Source: Maribacter sp. (GTDB lineage: Bacteria; Bacteroidota; Bacteroidia; Flavobacteriales; Flavobacteriaceae). Taken from it: a stretch of 64,000 nucleotides of DNA. Numbering within the stretch: the first letter of the stretch is position 1; the number at the start of each line of letters is the position of its first letter. Made by a program: the position numbers and the translations under genes. The notes beneath the pieces were generated by a model. It worked only from the letters and a program-made list of their open reading frames with translations, was not told where the DNA came from and ran no database searches. Positions 18,667 through 25,896 of the stretch are shown in pieces. The stretch lies in NCBI GenBank assembly GCA_020629285.1, contig JAHDDP010000008.1:1-64000 (forward strand). The letters run 5' to 3'.

Positions 18667-18729
18667 TTCAGGTATTTATAAAAAAAGATAACTTTCCAAA
18701 GAAACTAAAGCATCAATAGACCGGCTTAT

Positions 18730-18773
18730 GTAACCAATGTTACAATACTAAAAAGTAAGATCTAATAGTTTTG
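18730..18773 (+). promoter_or_regulatory. GTAAC-type operator and -7 box, DUF983-crp promoter
   Basis: The palindrome GTAACCAATGTTAC (18730-18743) lies 22 bp from a perfect box TAGTTTTG (18766-18773). With flanking bases the symmetry extends to TGTAAC-N4-GTTACA. Because the Crp-type regulator is the second gene of this transcript, the site implies autoregulation. Confidence 0.82.
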
Positions 18774-18791
18774 TTTTTAAATTTAAAAAGC

Positions 18792-19181
18792 ATGTTACCA
18801 CAGGGTTCTAAATTGTACAGTATTATTTTTTTGAAATGCCCACGATGCCACAAAGGTGAATTCTTTGAGGCTAATCCTTATAAATTAAGTAACTTCAATA
18901 AAGTAAAGGAGCGTTGCCCAAAATGCGATTTAAAATATAGCATTGAACCTAGTTTTTACACGGGTTCTATGTACGTGTCATATGGAGTTGGTATTGCTGT
19001 AGCTGTTGCAGCATATGTTTTGACCTTGATTTTTGGTTTAGAGCTTTCTATAGGCGCATTATTTGTAGTAATAGTTACCGCTTTGGTATTGGCAATGCCT
19101 TGGATCGCTGCTGTTTCTAAATCTATTTGGGCGAATATATTTTTTAAATTTGATAAAAAAATAGCAAAGAACATTAATTAA
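18792..19181 (+). CDS. DUF983 family membrane protein
   Basis: A 129-residue protein of the DUF983 family. A zinc-ribbon-like N-terminus has CPRC and CPKC pairs, followed by the SFYTGSMYVSYG motif and two membrane helices (about 65-86 and 88-108). Function is unknown. I start it at ATG 18792, not the upstream TTG 18771, because that TTG lies inside the predicted -7 box. It is 6 bp ahead of the Crp-type regulator gene, so the two are almost surely one transcript. Confidence 0.88.
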   Translation: MLPQGSKLYSIIFLKCPRCHKGEFFEANPYKLSNFNKVKERCPKCDLKYSIEPSFYTGSMYVSYGVGIAVAVAAYVLTLIFGLELSIGALFVVIVTALVLAMPWIAAVSKSIWANIFFKFDKKIAKNIN

Positions 19182-19187
19182 CCAAGA

Positions 19188-19820
19188 ATGATTCAAGACT
19201 TAAAGGAAGAATACGGAAATATCTTTGAAGAAGAGCTGATCAATGAAATTGTACAAGTAGGTACTTTTAAAGAAGTACAAGAAGGTTATAAATTCATGGA
19301 AATAGGTGACTACATTAGAGGTATGCCTTTATTGATATCTGGAGTCATTAAAATTTTGAGAGAAGATGAAGATGGCGATGAACTATTGCTGTATTATCTA
19401 GAAAAAGGCGATACCTGTTCTATGACCATGGCATGTTGTATGGGCGACAAAAAAAGTGAAATAAGAGCTGTAGCCGAGACAGATGCCAAATTAATTATGA
19501 TACCTATTCAGAAAATGGAAGAATGGACCGGCAAATATAAATCTTGGAGAAACTTTGTTTTCAATAGTTATCATGTTAGATTAAATGAACTTTTAAGCAC
19601 CTTAGATAATATCGCTTTCCAAAAGATGGATGAACGCCTAATTGGCTATCTAAAAGAAAAAGCTAGGGTAACAAAAGACAATATAATTCATAGTACCCAT
19701 CAAGATATCGCTTACGATTTACACAGTTCTAGAGTCGTAATTTCCAGACTTTTAAAGAAGCTTGAAGAAATGGGAAAAATTAAACTTCACCGTAACTATT
19801 TAGAAATATTAGATTTATAA
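19188..19820 (+). CDS. Crp/Fnr-type regulator, candidate regulator of the sulfur block
   Basis: A 210-residue Crp/Fnr-family protein: sensor beta-barrel (about 20-115), dimer helix, winged helix (about 165-208). Its only cysteines are Cys77, Cys83 and Cys84 in GDTCSMTMACCMG, which suggests thiol chemistry rather than an FNR-type Fe-S cluster. In the recognition helix SRVVISRL, Arg187 matches CRP Arg185 but Val183 replaces CRP Glu181. This predicts a half-site different from TGA and fits the GTAAC palindromes around it. It lies behind DUF983 and a GTAAC site, and ahead of the sulfur genes. Assigning it to those sites is inference from location and helix residues. Confidence 0.9.
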   Translation: MIQDLKEEYGNIFEEELINEIVQVGTFKEVQEGYKFMEIGDYIRGMPLLISGVIKILREDEDGDELLLYYLEKGDTCSMTMACCMGDKKSEIRAVAETDAKLIMIPIQKMEEWTGKYKSWRNFVFNSYHVRLNELLSTLDNIAFQKMDERLIGYLKEKARVTKDNIIHSTHQDIAYDLHSSRVVISRLLKKLEEMGKIKLHRNYLEILDL

Positions 19821-19929
19821 TGCCACTGTGCTAAGAACAAAATGTTTAGCAATCTAGTATCTACTTTTAATTTTTTAAAAAAACAGTGTTGCTTAGGTTG
19901 TGTTGGCTATGGTGCTTTTCGTGTTCAGT

Positions 19930-20217
19930 TTAGAGCATATTATTTACATCTTGTTTTCCGACAATTGCCATTATGTCAACAATATCATTATCAATTTTGA
20001 AGTAAATACTATCCGAACCGAAAACACAACTTCGATACCCTCCTTTAATAAATTCGACAGATTCGAATGAATATGGCCTTTTTGCTATAATGTCAAAATA
20101 TTCGAAGAATGTTTCAAAATATTTATCCGCTTGTAGCATTCCAAATTTATTGACTCCGTACCGATGAATCCTTATTAGGTCTTTTTTAGCGTCGTTACTT
20201 AACCTATACTTTGTCAT
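19930..20217 (-). CDS. parE: ParE-type toxin of a toxin-antitoxin pair
   Basis: A 95-residue RelE/ParE-superfamily protein. It begins MTKYRLSNDAKKDLIRIHRYGVNKFG and keeps the core pattern of a central two-strand segment (RPYSFESVEFIKGGYRSCVFGSDSIYFKI) and a C-terminal strand (IVDIMAIVGKQD). Length is normal for ParE, which poisons DNA gyrase. The start overlaps the end of the antitoxin gene by 14 bases. The pair lies on the strand opposite to the sulfur genes, between the crp-type gene and tauE. Confidence 0.88.
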   Translation of the reverse strand: MTKYRLSNDAKKDLIRIHRYGVNKFGMLQADKYFETFFEYFDIIAKRPYSFESVEFIKGGYRSCVFGSDSIYFKIDNDIVDIMAIVGKQDVNNML

Positions 20218-20449
20218 TAGGCATAGCCTTGGATTGCGCTAAAATTTGCTCTTTGCTATCATTGGTAAATCCGCTATTTTCAGCCTTTTCCAATTTAGCT
20301 CTAATCCAGTCAATTTCGACTTGCTGGTTTCTTGCCTGACGAATTAGGTCATTTACAAGTTCGCTTTTGCTTGAATACTCTTGATTGTCTACTTGCGTTT
20401 TTAACCACTCATCATTCGGTTTAGTGAAAGATATGCTCTGCCTAGCCAT
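20204..20449 (-). CDS. parD: ParD-type antitoxin
   Basis: An 81-residue protein with a ribbon-helix-helix N-terminus (MARQSISFTKPNDEWLKTQVDNQEYSSKSELVNDLIRQ split into strand, helix and helix) and a charged C-terminal tail that would bind the toxin. It precedes and overlaps the ParE gene, the usual ParDE order, and should repress its own promoter. It is flanked by non-coding DNA on both sides and is probably a later insertion between the regulator and its target. Confidence 0.88.
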   Translation of the reverse strand: MARQSISFTKPNDEWLKTQVDNQEYSSKSELVNDLIRQARNQQVEIDWIRAKLEKAENSGFTNDSKEQILAQSKAMPNDKV

Positions 20450-20527
20450 GAGAATATAATTTTGATGCTAATTTACACCAAAAATGAACCAAATTCAAAT
20501 TTTTGTAATATTGTAGCTAATACCTCT

Positions 20528-20571
20528 GTAACCAATGTTACTGCGCAGGTTTCCGCACCACTCTACTTTTG
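20528..20571 (+). promoter_or_regulatory. GTAAC-type operator and -7 box of the tauE gene
   Basis: The palindrome GTAACCAATGTTAC at 20528-20541 is identical to that of the DUF983-crp promoter. TACTTTTG at 20564-20571 is a perfect box 22 bp away. The gene starts 18 bp after the box. Confidence 0.83.
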
Positions 20572-20589
20572 TGATATCAAATACATCAC

Positions 20590-21390
20590 ATGGAAATTTT
20601 GCAAATTCTTGGTTATATCAGTGCCTTAATTATAGGTATTTCATTAGGCTTAATTGGTGGTGGCGGTTCCATTTTGGCGGTTCCTGTTTTAGCTTACCTA
20701 TTTTCAATTAATGAAAAAGCTGCAACCGCTTACTCCCTTTTTATTGTTGGTGCAAGTGCATTGGTTGGTGGTTGGCAACAGCATTTAAAAGGTTATGTAG
20801 ATTTGCGTACTGCCATCGTATTTGGTATTCCCGCTATTATTGGTGTTACCCTGGTAAGATACTATGTGGTCCCTGCAATGCCCGATGTTTTATTTGAAAT
20901 TGAACACTTTCAATTTACACGTAGAATGGCAATGTTCGGACTCTTCGCCATTTTAATGATTCCTGCTGCTTACGCTATGCTTAAAACTGAAAAGAATACG
21001 ACCAAAGTTGGAAATGTCTCTTATAACTATCCATTAATCTTATTAGAGGGACTCATAGTAGGTGGCATTACTGGATTAATTGGAGCTGGTGGCGGATTCT
21101 TAATTATTCCAGCATTGGTCATATTGGCGAATGTTGAAATGAAAGTTGCCGTAGGTACTTCTTTAATTATAATTGCCATTAAATCTTTAATGGGTTTCTT
21201 TTTAGGCGATGCAATGAACATGCTTATCAATTGGAAGTTTCTTGCCATTTTTACATCACTATCTTTTATTGGTATTTTTATTGGCAGTTACCTCAGTAAC
21301 TTCATAGATGGTAAAAAATTGAAGAAAGGTTTCGGCTATTTTATTCTTGTTATGGCGGTCTTTATTTTCTACATGGAATTCTTTAAATAA
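20590..21390 (+). CDS. TauE/SafE family sulfite/sulfur-compound exporter
   Basis: A 266-residue inner-membrane protein with about eight helices and two copies of the TauE glycine-rich motif (GLIGGGGSILAVPVL near 20-35 and GLIGAGGGFLIIPALV near 158-173). The family exports sulfite, sulfoacetate or related anions. In the staphylococcal cst locus a TauE protein sits with CstB to remove sulfite formed from persulfides. Here it is followed by two CstB-like genes, each with its own GTAAC-type promoter, which supports the same job. Confidence 0.93.
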   Translation: MEILQILGYISALIIGISLGLIGGGGSILAVPVLAYLFSINEKAATAYSLFIVGASALVGGWQQHLKGYVDLRTAIVFGIPAIIGVTLVRYYVVPAMPDVLFEIEHFQFTRRMAMFGLFAILMIPAAYAMLKTEKNTTKVGNVSYNYPLILLEGLIVGGITGLIGAGGGFLIIPALVILANVEMKVAVGTSLIIIAIKSLMGFFLGDAMNMLINWKFLAIFTSLSFIGIFIGSYLSNFIDGKKLKKGFGYFILVMAVFIFYMEFFK

Positions 21391-21402
21391 AATTTCGCTT
21401 AT

Positions 21403-21446
21403 GTGACTAATGTCACTGTACACGTTTTAAAGAAAGGGTAATTTTA
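21403..21446 (+). promoter_or_regulatory. GTAAC-type operator (GTGAC variant) and -7 box of first CstB-like gene
   Basis: GTGACTAATGTCAC at 21403-21416 differs from the other sites by a symmetric change in both half-sites. TAATTTTA (21439-21446) is a one-mismatch box 22 bp away. The symmetric change keeps the palindrome perfect, so it is probably still a real site, and it could also be read by the FNR-like protein. Confidence 0.72.
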
Positions 21447-21472
21447 TGTTGTAAATCAAAATATAAAACAAC

Positions 21473-22888
21473 ATGAAAGTAGAACAAATTTATACAGGAT
21501 GTTTGGCACACGCTGCCTATTATATAGAAAGTAATGGTGAAGCTGCAGTATTTGACCCGTTAAGAGAAGTACAGCCATACCTTGACCGTGCAAAAAAAGA
21601 CAATGCGAAAATCAAATACGTTTTTGAGACCCATTTTCATGCAGATTTTGTAAGTGGACATTTAGATTTACAAAAAAAGGTAGGTGCAGAAATTGTATTT
21701 GGTCCTGGTGCAAAACCTAATTATAAAGCTACTACGGCAAAGGACAATCAAATATTTGAAGTGGGTGATTACAAGGTAAAAGTGATTCATACGCCTGGTC
21801 ATACAATGGAAAGCACCACCTACTTACTAATAGATGAAAAAGGAAAAGAGCATGGTATTATCACTGGCGACACCTTGTTTATCGGTGATGTTGGTAGACC
21901 AGATTTAGCACAACACGTAGTAGCGGATTTAACCGAAGAAAAGCTCGCTGGTTACCTATACGATTCTCTACGCAATAGAATTATGCCACTGAGCGATGAT
22001 TTAATTGTGTACCCTAATCACGGTGCAGGTTCTGCTTGTGGTAAAATGATGAGTAAAGAAACTACCGATACGTTAGGGCATCAAAAGAAAGTAAACTATG
22101 CCTTAAGACCAGATATGACCAAAGATGAATTTATCAAAGAACTTTTAACAGGACTCACAACTCCTCCTGGGTATTTTCCTAAAAATGTTTTAATGAACAT
22201 TCAAGGGTACGAGAGTTTAGATAAAATTATGGATCGCGCCACTACCCCATACACTCCCGTGGCTTTTGAGGCTGTTGCTAATGAAACTGGAGCTTTAGTT
22301 TTAGATACTAGAAATGCCGAAGATTTTGCAAAAGGATTTATTCCTAATAGTATCAATATAGGACTTGAAGGTAGTTTTGCGCAATGGGTTGGTGAAATGA
22401 TACCAGATATTAAACAAGAAATTTTATTGGTCACTTACAAAGACAAACAAGAAGAAGCCATTACCCGTTTAGCAAGAGTTGGTTATGATCATACCGTTGG
22501 CTTTTTAGATGGTGGTTTTGATACATGGAAAAACTCAGGAAAAGATTTTGAGGTAAGCAAAAGAATTAATGCCGATGAATTAGAAACTGAATATAAAACG
22601 GATAAACCTTTAATCATTGATGTTAGAAAAAAGAGCGAATTTGATTCTGAACATGTGGTTGGGGCAATCAACGTGCCATTAAATGAAATTAACCAGCATC
22701 TATCTCAGTTTCCAAAAGACAAGCCCTTTGTTTTACATTGTGCCGGTGGGTATAGGAGTATGATCGCAGCTTCAATTTTAAAACAAAGAGGATGGCAAGA
22801 TTTTACTGATGTTAGAGGTGGTTTTGAAGCTATTTCAAAAACAAAACTACCTAAAACCGCATATGTTTGCCCATCAACACTTTTGTAA
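21473..22888 (+). CDS. Metallo-beta-lactamase/rhodanese fusion, CstB-like persulfide dioxygenase
   Basis: A 471-residue cytoplasmic protein with the three-part layout of staphylococcal CstB. An MBL persulfide dioxygenase domain (about 1-250) has THFHADFVSGH (His54, His56, Asp58), His110, Asp133/Asp139 and His183 as metal-site residues. A middle rhodanese fold (about 265-365) lacks a catalytic cysteine. A C-terminal rhodanese carries Cys423 in HCAGGYRS. CstB oxidises persulfides and makes thiosulfate. The gene has its own GTAAC-type promoter and a terminator after it. A paralogue follows at 23012. Confidence 0.93.
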   Translation: MKVEQIYTGCLAHAAYYIESNGEAAVFDPLREVQPYLDRAKKDNAKIKYVFETHFHADFVSGHLDLQKKVGAEIVFGPGAKPNYKATTAKDNQIFEVGDYKVKVIHTPGHTMESTTYLLIDEKGKEHGIITGDTLFIGDVGRPDLAQHVVADLTEEKLAGYLYDSLRNRIMPLSDDLIVYPNHGAGSACGKMMSKETTDTLGHQKKVNYALRPDMTKDEFIKELLTGLTTPPGYFPKNVLMNIQGYESLDKIMDRATTPYTPVAFEAVANETGALVLDTRNAEDFAKGFIPNSINIGLEGSFAQWVGEMIPDIKQEILLVTYKDKQEEAITRLARVGYDHTVGFLDGGFDTWKNSGKDFEVSKRINADELETEYKTDKPLIIDVRKKSEFDSEHVVGAINVPLNEINQHLSQFPKDKPFVLHCAGGYRSMIAASILKQRGWQDFTDVRGGFEAISKTKLPKTAYVCPSTLL

Positions 22889-22898
22889 TATTCAAGAC

Positions 22899-22930
22899 TA
22901 AAACAGCGCTGATTTTTCAGTGCTGTTTTA
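22899..22930 (+). terminator. Intrinsic terminator between the two CstB-like genes
   Basis: Stem TAAAACAGCGCTG/CAGTGCTGTTTTA (22899-22911, 22918-22930, one G-T pair) with a T-rich end. It separates the two paralogues into independent transcripts, in line with each having its own operator. Confidence 0.83.
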
Positions 22931-22945
22931 CTTCTAAATACCTAT

Positions 22946-22989
22946 GTAACCTAAGTTACTGTGTAGTCCTTTTTACCAATGTAGTTTTG
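22946..22989 (+). promoter_or_regulatory. GTAAC-type operator and -7 box of second CstB-like gene
   Basis: GTAACCTAAGTTAC at 22946-22959 has a perfect box TAGTTTTG (22982-22989) exactly 22 bp downstream. The start codon follows 22 bp later. Confidence 0.83.
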
Positions 22990-23011
22990 TATCAATAATA
23001 AATATGAACTT

Positions 23012-24421
23012 ATGAAAGTAGAACAAATATATACGGGTTGTCTTGCGCAAGGTGCTTATTACATTGAAAGCAATGGCGAAGTCGCCATTATTGATCCTCT
23101 ACGAGAAGTACAGCCTTACATCAAAAAAGCTGCTGCAGACAACGCTAAAATCAAATATATATTTGAAACTCATTTTCATGCAGATTTTGTAAGTGGTCAT
23201 GTAACCTTGGCCAAAGAAACTGGTGCAGAAATCATATATGGACCAAAAGCGAATCCGTCTTTTGAAGCTATTATCGCAAAAGATAATCAAGAATTTAAAC
23301 TAGGGGATATTAGTATTACCGCTTTGCATACACCTGGTCATACAATGGAAAGTACCACGTATTTATTAAAAGATGCATCAGGTAAGGACTATGCTATTTT
23401 TAGCGGAGATACCTTGTTTTTAGGTGACGTTGGCAGACCAGATCTTGCTCAGAAAATGGGCGAACTAACTGAGCGTGACCTTGCCGGATTCTTGTTTGAC
23501 AGTCTACGTGAAAAAATAATGCCTTTGGCAGATGAAGTGATCGTTTACCCTGCTCATGGTGCCGGTTCTGCATGTGGTAAGAATATGATGAAAGAAACAG
23601 TAGATACCTTGGGCAACCAAAAGAAAATGAATTATGCCCTACGTGCAGATATGACGAAAGAAGAATTTATTGATGAAGTCATAGACGGCTTACTGCCACC
23701 ACCTCAATATTTTCCTTTAAATGTAAAATTGAACAAAGAAGGGTATGAAGATATAAAAGAAGTCTTGGTACGTGGCACAAGAGCTCTTTCTCCAAAAGCC
23801 TTTGAAGCTGCGGCAAATGAAACCGGAGCCATAGTTTTAGATGTTCGTCATCAAGATGATTTTGCCAAGGGTCATATTCCACGTTCCATATTTATAGGCT
23901 TGGATGGTAGTTTTGCCCCATGGGTAGGTGCATTGATCGCAGATGTAAAACAACCTATTGTACTGGTAACTCCTGTTGGTATGGAAGAAGAAGCGGTTAC
24001 TAGATTATCAAGAGTTGGTTTTGATGGTACGCTAGGATATTTAGAAGGCGGCTTCGATGCTTGGAAAAAAGCTGCAATGGAATATGACACTGTAAGTCAG
24101 GCAGATGCAGGTGAACTTAAGAAAGCTATTGAAACCGATCATGTACCGGTATTCGATGTTCGTAAAGAATCTGAATACCTTTCTGAACATATTATCGATG
24201 CTAAAAATACACCGCTAGATTTTTTAAATGATCATTTAGCTGAGTTCCCAAGCAAAACTTCATTTTATGTGCATTGTGCAGGTGGTTACAGAAGTATGAT
24301 CGCATCATCTATTTTAAAAAGTAGAGGAATTCATAATCTTATAGATGTAAAAGGCGGATTTAAAGAAATTAAGGAAGCTGGTATATCAGTGACTGAATTT
24401 GTTTGTCCTACTACATTATAA
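23012..24421 (+). CDS. Metallo-beta-lactamase/rhodanese fusion, second CstB-like persulfide dioxygenase
   Basis: A 469-residue paralogue of the preceding gene with the same layout: MBL domain with THFHADFVSGH, HTPGHTMES, GDTLFLGDVGRPD and YPAHGAGSACGK; a middle rhodanese fold without catalytic cysteine (IVLVTPVGMEEE in place of the loop); and a C-terminal rhodanese with Cys422 in HCAGGYRS. The two copies share the first residues MKVEQIYTGCLA and are a clear tandem duplication, but each keeps its own operator and terminator. Difference in substrate between the copies cannot be told from sequence. Confidence 0.93.
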   Translation: MKVEQIYTGCLAQGAYYIESNGEVAIIDPLREVQPYIKKAAADNAKIKYIFETHFHADFVSGHVTLAKETGAEIIYGPKANPSFEAIIAKDNQEFKLGDISITALHTPGHTMESTTYLLKDASGKDYAIFSGDTLFLGDVGRPDLAQKMGELTERDLAGFLFDSLREKIMPLADEVIVYPAHGAGSACGKNMMKETVDTLGNQKKMNYALRADMTKEEFIDEVIDGLLPPPQYFPLNVKLNKEGYEDIKEVLVRGTRALSPKAFEAAANETGAIVLDVRHQDDFAKGHIPRSIFIGLDGSFAPWVGALIADVKQPIVLVTPVGMEEEAVTRLSRVGFDGTLGYLEGGFDAWKKAAMEYDTVSQADAGELKKAIETDHVPVFDVRKESEYLSEHIIDAKNTPLDFLNDHLAEFPSKTSFYVHCAGGYRSMIASSILKSRGIHNLIDVKGGFKEIKEAGISVTEFVCPTTL

Positions 24422-24440
24422 TTTTTATTGGTTGGTTAAA

Positions 24441-24475
24441 GAAAGGAACGGTCATATACCAAGACCGTTTCTTTC
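24441..24475 (+). terminator. Terminator-like hairpin after second CstB-like gene
   Basis: Stem GAAAGGAACGGTC/GACCGTTTCTTTC (24441-24453, 24463-24475, one mismatch). It lies between the second CstB-like gene and the rhodanese. Only a weak promoter is seen for the latter, so read-through may feed it. Confidence 0.75.
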
Positions 24476-24507
24476 TATTGTTGAATCTTAATTTTAAATA
24501 AAATACT

Positions 24508-24852
24508 ATGTCATTTTTAAGTACACTCTTTGGTAAAAAGGAAGAAACCGCAGGTAATATTACTATATTGAACAAGAACGAATATGCTACGCAAATTATA
24601 GCTAATAATATCAAACCTATTGACGTTAGAACACCGTCTGAATATAATGGCGGTCACATTAAAAACGCTATAAACGTTGATTTTTTCAACGGTGGTAACT
24701 TTAACGCTTACTTTGAAAAAGTAAATAAAGAAAAACCGGTATACGTATATTGTAGATCAGGTGCAAGAAGCCAAAAAGCAGCTCGTAAACTATTAAAAGT
24801 GGGCTTTACACAAGTATATGATCTTAAAGGAGGTTATACTTCATGGAATTAA
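24508..24852 (+). CDS. Single-domain rhodanese
   Basis: A 114-residue rhodanese-fold sulfurtransferase. The active-site loop CRSGARS has Cys82, and the family's start motif IDVRTPSEYNGGHIKNAINVDF is at about 38-59. It transfers sulfane sulfur between thiols, thiosulfate or cyanide. An unusual 25-residue N-terminus (MSFLSTLFGKKEE...) precedes the fold. No signal peptide is visible, so it is cytoplasmic. It sits directly after the CstB-like genes and ahead of its own terminator. Confidence 0.92.
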   Translation: MSFLSTLFGKKEETAGNITILNKNEYATQIIANNIKPIDVRTPSEYNGGHIKNAINVDFFNGGNFNAYFEKVNKEKPVYVYCRSGARSQKAARKLLKVGFTQVYDLKGGYTSWN

Positions 24853-24855
24853 AAT

Positions 24856-24884
24856 CAAAAGCTATCTTTAATAGGTAGCTTTTG
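24856..24884 (+). terminator. Intrinsic terminator after the rhodanese gene
   Basis: Stem CAAAAGCTATC/GGTAGCTTTTG (24856-24866, 24874-24884) with one G-T pair, starting within five bases of the stop codon. Confidence 0.78.
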
Positions 24885-24948
24885 GCAGTTTTATCTACTG
24901 AGGATCATAAAATTTAAAGGCAATCAACATAGTTTAAATGTCATACTT

Positions 24949-25569
24949 ATGAAAAATATCTTTTTAATGTTAGCGATTATTTTTGCAATTGGCTGTAAAG
25001 ATTCTCCAAAGGTTAAGCAAGAATTTTTAGAAAATACCGATAGTACCTCTTTGTCTGAAATAGATACTAAAATAAACGATAGCCTACTTTTAGAAGAAGG
25101 TAAAATGTATGCACAAATTACCCAAAAAATTTTAGGTAAGAATCTTATGCTCAACATTCAAAAAAATGGTCCATTAGGTGCTGTAGCATTTTGTAATGAA
25201 AAAGCATATCCTCTAACAGATAGTATGGCAATTGTTCATCATGCTAAAATCAAAAGGGTAAGCGATAAACCTAGAAATCAAAATAATAAAGCAAGTAAAA
25301 AAGAGCTTGAGTATATTGAGTTTTTTAAATCAAAAATTAATAACAACAAGTCTTACGAACCTATACTAACAAATGAGAATGGAACAACTAATTTCTATTC
25401 CCCTATTGTTACTAATACCATGTGCCTAAATTGCCATGGTGTACCAGAAACAAATATCGACCCAAAGGTTGCCCAACTTTTGAACGATAAATACCCATAT
25501 GACCAAGCTGTAGGCTATAAAGAAAATGAGGTTAGAGGCATTTGGAGTATAAGTTTTAAAGACGAATAA
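24949..25569 (+). CDS. DUF3365 family haem lipoprotein
   Basis: A 206-residue exported lipoprotein. The signal ends in a lipobox with Cys16 (IFAIGC). The C-terminal part has one c-type haem motif CLNCH (159-163) followed by GVPETNIDPKV and the YPYDQAVGYKENEVRG segment typical of the DUF3365 (Tll0287-like) haem-sensor/redox family. The role is unknown. A redox or gas-sensing function in the periplasm is plausible. It is followed 12 bp later by an HMA-type metal-binding protein. No GTAAC operator was found directly upstream. Confidence 0.85.
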   Translation: MKNIFLMLAIIFAIGCKDSPKVKQEFLENTDSTSLSEIDTKINDSLLLEEGKMYAQITQKILGKNLMLNIQKNGPLGAVAFCNEKAYPLTDSMAIVHHAKIKRVSDKPRNQNNKASKKELEYIEFFKSKINNNKSYEPILTNENGTTNFYSPIVTNTMCLNCHGVPETNIDPKVAQLLNDKYPYDQAVGYKENEVRGIWSISFKDE

Positions 25570-25581
25570 AATAAATAAGAT

Positions 25582-25851
25582 ATGACATCAGTAATTCCTA
25601 TTCAAAATTTAAAATGTGGTGGCTGTGCCAAAACAATTATTTCTAAATTAGAAGAGATCCCTACAATAACCAATGTATCCGTATCAGTAGAATCATCATC
25701 GGTTTCTTTTGATGCTTTAAAACAGGAAGATATAGCTACTGCAAAAACTAAATTAAAGGCTATTGGCTACCCAAGTCTAGATCAAGATAATTCGGTACTA
25801 TCAAAAGCGAAGTCCTTTGTAAACTGCGCTACAGGTAAACTATCTGACTAA
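25582..25851 (+). CDS. Small heavy-metal-associated (HMA) domain protein
   Basis: An 89-residue cytoplasmic copper-chaperone-like protein. The ferredoxin-like HMA fold covers about residues 1-70, with the metal motif written LKCGGCAKT (Cys13, Cys16), CxxC as in CopZ/Atx1-type proteins. A C-terminal extension of about 20 residues has one more Cys. It lies 12 bp after the DUF3365 gene and before a bidirectional terminator. Copper binding is likely, but thiol/persulfide chemistry is an alternative in this setting. Confidence 0.87.
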   Translation: MTSVIPIQNLKCGGCAKTIISKLEEIPTITNVSVSVESSSVSFDALKQEDIATAKTKLKAIGYPSLDQDNSVLSKAKSFVNCATGKLSD

Positions 25852-25863
25852 TTTTAAAAATCT

Positions 25864-25896
25864 AAAGAAGAAGTAATTACGTATTACTTCTTCTTT
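25864..25896. terminator. Bidirectional terminator between convergent genes
   Basis: A perfect 14-bp stem AAAGAAGAAGTAAT/ATTACTTCTTCTTT (25864-25877, 25883-25896). It serves the HMA gene on the plus strand and the desaturase-family gene on the minus strand, whose last codons lie within it. Confidence 0.85.

Noticed and set aside
18771-18791. TTG start giving a longer DUF983 protein
   Set aside because: It lies within the predicted -7 box, and the ATG at 18792 gives the usual N-terminus.
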